The position numbers and the translations under genes are program-made. A stretch of DNA of 64,000 nt from Mucilaginibacter sp. (lineage in GTDB: Bacteria > Bacteroidota > Bacteroidia > Sphingobacteriales > Sphingobacteriaceae): positions 1 to 64,000 of the forward strand of contig NZ_JAQBOC010000073.1 of NCBI RefSeq assembly GCF_028288225.1, given 5' to 3'. This document shows, in pieces, positions 60,989-64,000 of the stretch (positions within the stretch are counted from its first letter, which is position 1; each line of letters opens with the position of its first letter). The notes under the pieces were generated by a model. The model saw nothing but the letters and a program-made list of their open reading frames with translations. It was not told where the DNA came from and did no database searches.

Positions 60989-61879
60989 TTTCTGCAGCGC
61001 CTGGTACTTAAGCCCGTTTGCCGGATCGGCCTGGCTTAGGATATTCATGGCTTGTAACCGTTCCTGGGAATTGGTTTTGGTAAAAATGGATACGAGCTCA
61101 TCACTTTTGGCTGTAAAAAACACGAGCGGAAACATGCTGCCCAAACGTTGCCTGTCAACCTGGCTCAGAATTGGAAGTAAATCGGAAATAACTTTACGGC
61201 CTTTTCCGGCATTGTCGGCCATTATATCCAGGCCATTGCGGTGATATTGATATATAAATTCGCGCAGTGGCACGTAAAGCTTGTTGTTCAGGTTCTCAGC
61301 AAGCCAATATCGGTTAATATTGCCATCAAAAGCTTTCCAACCCTTACTTGATGAAGTTTGTGCATTAGTAGCAACATTTTGAGCGGCGGCAAAATAGCTG
61401 GAACCACCAAGTTTGGAGAATGAATCATAATCCATACCTACAATGATATAGGCATAAAAAGCCATTATGGAACTTAAATTACTTTGAAAATTCTGGTCGG
61501 TAAAATCAATGCTTTGTCCTTCGGTATAGGTAAAATCAATATCCTTATCATTAACATTTAATAAGGTTGATGTGTAAGTAGCGCCATATACAGGTCTTGA
61601 TGACTGCACCTGCAGCTCGCCGCTAAAATTGCTGCTGCCATCCCAGGCCGTAATGTTTAGTATAAAATTGCATTCAATTCTTTCCTGGGGTAAAATGGCA
61701 TCGGCGCTCCATTTACGGCCATTCAAAAAATCTTTCATGGCGGTTTCAAGCGTTTGAAAGATTCGTTTATTGGTTGATTGTATTTTGGGCGATACAACCT
61801 GGATGCGTGCATTTAAATCTTGAGCAGCAGCCTTAAGGCTTAAACAAGCTAACAGAATATAAATGCTAAATGCTTTCAT
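60983..61879 (-). CDS. DUF4835 / PorD-type T9SS-associated protein
   Basis: A 298-residue exported protein with a signal peptide (about 1-19, LKAAAQ) and the DUF4835 fold (LNARIQVVSPKIQSTNKRIFQTLE near the start; IMAFYAYIIVGMDYDSFSKLGG in the middle). DUF4835 proteins are annotated as PorD-like components linked to type IX secretion. The gene overlaps coaBC by 14 bases. The bamD-rpoZ-coaBC-porD order is conserved in Bacteroidota. Its stop codon comes from a repeat arm. Confidence 0.85.
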   Translation of the reverse strand: MKAFSIYILLACLSLKAAAQDLNARIQVVSPKIQSTNKRIFQTLETAMKDFLNGRKWSADAILPQERIECNFILNITAWDGSSNFSGELQVQSSRPVYGATYTSTLLNVNDKDIDFTYTEGQSIDFTDQNFQSNLSSIMAFYAYIIVGMDYDSFSKLGGSSYFAAAQNVATNAQTSSSKGWKAFDGNINRYWLAENLNNKLYVPLREFIYQYHRNGLDIMADNAGKGRKVISDLLPILSQVDRQRLGSMFPLVFFTAKSDELVSIFTKTNSQERLQAMNILSQADPANGLKYQALQKQ

Positions 61880-63077
61880 CTTTTATAAGTTCAACAATTT
61901 TAGTACAGATATCATGCGCAACATCATCTTTGCTTTTAAGATCATAGGCGGTTTTTTGCAGCTTGCTATCTATAATGGTTATTTTATTGGTGTCTTTTTT
62001 AAACCCGGCACCCTCATCATTCAGCGAATTTAATACAATAAAGTCAAGGTTTTTCTTTTGCAGCTTTTCAATAGCGTTTTTTTCTTCGTTGTTGGTTTCC
62101 AATGCAAAGCCAACCAGTATTTGCCCGGACTTTTTTTGTTTACCCAGCTCGCTTAAAATGTCCGTAGTCTTTTTTACATCGATGCTGAAACCGGCATCCT
62201 GCTTTTTTATTTTTTGCCCGGCAACGGTAACTGGTGTATAATCAGCCACCGCGGCGCTCATCACACAGGCTTTGACGTTTTGAAAGTTTTGAAGGCAGGC
62301 ATCCAGCATTTCTGCTGCCGAAGTAACGTCTATCCGTTTAATGGATCTTTGTTTGCTTATTTGTGCCGATGGTCCTGCTACAAGGATAACATCAGCCCCT
62401 AATTGCGCCAGTTCATCAGCAATGGCAAAACCCATCTTACCCGATGAGTGATTACCGATAAAGCGAACAGGATCGATAGCCTCATAAGTAGGGCCGGCAG
62501 TAACCAGTATTTTTTGATTAGCTAAGGGAAGCTTTTTTTTAAGATCTGCGGATAAAAAAGCTATCACCTCTTCCGGCTCAGCCATGCGACCTTCACCATA
62601 AAGCCCGCTTGCTAGCTCGCCCGTTCCGGGAGGTATCAGTATGTTCTGAAAGGATTGCAGCTTGCTGATGTTTTCCTGTGTTGCAGTGTGTATCCACATA
62701 TCAAGGTCCATAGCAGGTGCAAAATATACCGGGCATTTGGCGGAGAGATAAACTGCCATCAGCAAATTATCGCAAAGGCCATTAGCCATTTTAGCAAGTG
62801 TGTTGGCACTTGCCGGGGCAATAATCAAAAGATCAGCCCAAAGCCCTAATTCCACATGGTTATTCCATTCGCCGGTTTCGGTAACAAAATAAGCTACAAG
62901 TACAGGGTTCTTTGAGAGGGTGGATAAGGTTAAGGGAGTTATAAAATTAGTAGCATCGGGTGTCATTACCACCTGCACATTTGCACCGCCTTTAGTCAAC
63001 AGCCTTACCAGCGTTGCCGATTTATAAGCCGCTATACTACCACAAATGCCTAAAACGATGTTTTTACCTTGAAGCAT
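61866..63077 (-). CDS. coaBC: Bifunctional phosphopantothenoylcysteine decarboxylase / phosphopantothenate-cysteine ligase
   Basis: A 403-residue two-domain protein catalysing two consecutive steps of CoA synthesis. The CoaC flavodoxin-like decarboxylase domain (about 1-175) has GICGSIAAYKSATLVR, PASANTLAKMANGLCDNLL with the catalytic Cys, and a His near 75. The CoaB ligase domain (about 185-400) has VTAGPTYEAIDPVRFIGNHSSGKMG. Length is normal. Its ATG is followed upstream by a CCCCTAA-type repeat. Confidence 0.95.
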   Translation of the reverse strand: MLQGKNIVLGICGSIAAYKSATLVRLLTKGGANVQVVMTPDATNFITPLTLSTLSKNPVLVAYFVTETGEWNNHVELGLWADLLIIAPASANTLAKMANGLCDNLLMAVYLSAKCPVYFAPAMDLDMWIHTATQENISKLQSFQNILIPPGTGELASGLYGEGRMAEPEEVIAFLSADLKKKLPLANQKILVTAGPTYEAIDPVRFIGNHSSGKMGFAIADELAQLGADVILVAGPSAQISKQRSIKRIDVTSAAEMLDACLQNFQNVKACVMSAAVADYTPVTVAGQKIKKQDAGFSIDVKKTTDILSELGKQKKSGQILVGFALETNNEEKNAIEKLQKKNLDFIVLNSLNDEGAGFKKDTNKITIIDSKLQKTAYDLKSKDDVAHDICTKIVELIKDESI

Positions 63078-63079
63078 AA

Positions 63080-63206
63080 ACCCCTAACCCCTTGGAGGGG
63101 AAATAATTAAAATTTAAAATTAAACAAAAAAACTCCCATAAGGGAGTTTTTAATACATTGCGTTGCCCCTATGCTTTTACTCCCCCTTTAGGGGGCCGGG
63201 GGGCCA
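63080..63206. repeat. C-rich inverted pair around the rpoZ terminator
   Basis: CCCCTAACCCCTTGGAGGGG (63082-63101) and CTCCCCCTTTAGGGGGCC (from 63181) are approximate inverted copies around the rpoZ terminator. They are not heptameric. Confidence 0.6.
63128..63151 (-). terminator. Terminator between rpoZ and coaBC
   Basis: Perfect 10-bp stem AAAAACTCCC / GGGAGTTTTT with a 4-base loop (63128-63151) and T/A runs on both sides. Confidence 0.8.
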
Positions 63207-63209
63207 GGC

Positions 63210-63551
63210 TTATTGTTGTTCTTTAGCCGGGTTGCGGTAATAAACCTTATCCTCTAAAAATTCCTGGATAGCTACCAATGATGGTTTTGGTAGTTTTTCA
63301 TAATATTTAGAAATCTCAATTTGCTCGCGATTTTCAAAAACTTCTTCCAGGTTATCATTTGACGATGCAAATTCAGAAAGCTTTTGGTGCAATTCTTCCT
63401 TTACATTGTTCGAGATCTGGTTAGCTCTCTTTGACATAATTACAAGCGACTCATAAATATTGTCGGTTTTTACATCTAACTCACGCAAATCGCGGGTTAC
63501 AGTGCTGCTTGCTACGGCAGGTTTGTTAACAGTATTGTTATTAGCGTTCAT
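63210..63551 (-). CDS. rpoZ: DNA-directed RNA polymerase omega subunit (Bacteroidota type)
   Basis: A 113-residue RpoZ/Rpb6-like protein with the TDNIYESLVIMSKRANQIS segment (about 30-48) typical of Bacteroidota omega subunits, a low-complexity N-terminus and a helical C-terminus. It stabilises the beta' subunit. It starts 7 bases after the bamD stop and precedes coaBC, the order found widely in the phylum. Confidence 0.88.
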   Translation of the reverse strand: MNANNNTVNKPAVASSTVTRDLRELDVKTDNIYESLVIMSKRANQISNNVKEELHQKLSEFASSNDNLEEVFENREQIEISKYYEKLPKPSLVAIQEFLEDKVYYRNPAKEQQ

Positions 63552-63558
63552 ATCTTTT

Positions 63559-64000
63559 TTAATTTGGGATCTTTTTATTGTCGTTTCCTTTTTCAGAAGG
63601 AGGCTGGCCTGTTACGGTATCTTTTTTAGCAATTTTTTTTGCTAGTTTTTGATTGGTTTGTGCTTCAGCCAATATTCTTTTGTTAGCAGCTATGCCGTCC
63701 TGGCTGTATTTTTTGTATCGGCTTGCATCATTTAAAAATTTGCTTTTAGGATATTTTTCAGCAAACTGATCGGCATAGCTCATTGTAAGCCCATAACGTT
63801 CTTCCTGCGAAAACTCACTACTATGTCTGGCGTATTGGTATTGTGCTTCAATTGTTAAATATTCAAGCTCTTCAGCATATTTGGTATCAGGGTAATCGCG
63901 CAAAGTATTGCCAAATGCAATTACGGCAGCCTGGTAATCGCTAATGGTTAAATAAAGTTTGGCATTTGCATAAGCTTTTCCTTCAAGTTTATCACGCAGC
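63559..64000 (-). CDS. bamD: Outer-membrane assembly lipoprotein BamD, 5' end beyond the window
   Basis: The frame is open to base 64000, so the N-terminal part with signal and lipobox is missing. About 147 C-terminal residues are visible, including TPR-like helices (LYLTISDYQAAVIAFGNTLRDYPDT, split by the TTG at 63903, which is an internal codon; then YADQFAEKYPKSKFLNDA) and a Lys-rich tail. BamD is the essential lipoprotein partner of BamA in inserting outer-membrane barrels. Confidence 0.9.
   Translation of the reverse strand, partial: LRDKLEGKAYANAKLYLTISDYQAAVIAFGNTLRDYPDTKYAEELEYLTIEAQYQYARHSSEFSQEERYGLTMSYADQFAEKYPKSKFLNDASRYKKYSQDGIAANKRILAEAQTNQKLAKKIAKKDTVTGQPPSEKGNDNKKIPN

Overview
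The window is chromosomal DNA of a Bacteroidota bacterium, most likely family Sphingobacteriaceae (Mucilaginibacter/Pedobacter-like). The evidence is gene content and order: a 2348-residue SprA translocon of the type IX secretion system, a PorD/DUF4835 gene, the bamD-rpoZ-coaBC-porD series, a Bacteroidota-type LptE, M56/BlaI pairs, and promoters that fit the Bacteroidota TTTG / TAnnTTTG pattern. Almost all of it is ordinary chromosome: about 50 genes, no rRNA or tRNA, no transposase, integrase, phage or CRISPR array. Both ends cut a gene (an EnvC-like gene at the left, bamD at the right).

Layout. 1-4.8 kb: EnvC-like peptidoglycan hydrolase activator, two TatA-family genes, gatA, and a LysM lytic transglycosylase. 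4.8-15.7 kb: a VOC-family gene inside an inverted repeat, a malic enzyme fused to a phosphotransacetylase-like domain, ruvA and sprA. 16-20.6 kb (minus): a DUF2807 adhesin-like protein and two paralogous AsmA-like membrane proteins. 20.8-29 kb (plus): miaB, a four-helix-bundle (S23-like) gene inside a perfect inverted repeat, an operon of sigma-54 activator, lptE, a long acidic protein and secG, then groS-groL. 29.5-37.7 kb: an MscS channel, a minus-strand spoIIM / membrane protein / DUF4129 / DUF4350 / moxR / DUF58 operon with an RDD gene divergent from it, and DUF2752. 37.8-46 kb: serine dehydratase, a Tat-signal PLP enzyme, a GDSL lipoprotein with lipB, a phosphopantetheinyl transferase, a PhyH dioxygenase, a Gfo/Idh/MocA oxidoreductase and dcd. 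46-53 kb: a cell-surface MG2/plug protein, a carboxypeptidase-regulatory-domain protein, a small lipoprotein, fabI, and an ECF sigma factor with a membrane partner. 53-64 kb (minus): recN, an alpha/beta hydrolase, a blaI-M56-M56 module, then porD, coaBC, rpoZ and bamD.

Functional themes. Much of the window serves the envelope: peptidoglycan remodelling (EnvC-like, lytic transglycosylase), outer-membrane assembly and export (lptE, bamD, sprA, porD, secG, TatA), membrane-stress modules (moxR/DUF58, M56/BlaI, ECF sigma) and surface proteins. The rest is housekeeping (gatA, ruvA, miaB, groSL, recN, fabI, lipB, coaBC, dcd).

The most unusual feature is a dispersed set of short iterated repeats in the gaps between genes. 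Each locus has one or two arms built from 7-bp (sometimes 8- or 9-bp) degenerate units, usually facing each other as an imperfect hairpin and directly abutting stop codons. Unit sequence differs between loci but the architecture is the same. Several arms provide the last codons and stop of the neighbouring gene. An 8-bp version is read in frame inside miaB and recN. Two inverted pairs enclose a whole gene (VOC and four-helix-bundle). I know of no description of this as a system in Bacteroidota, and I regard it as the main discovery candidate.
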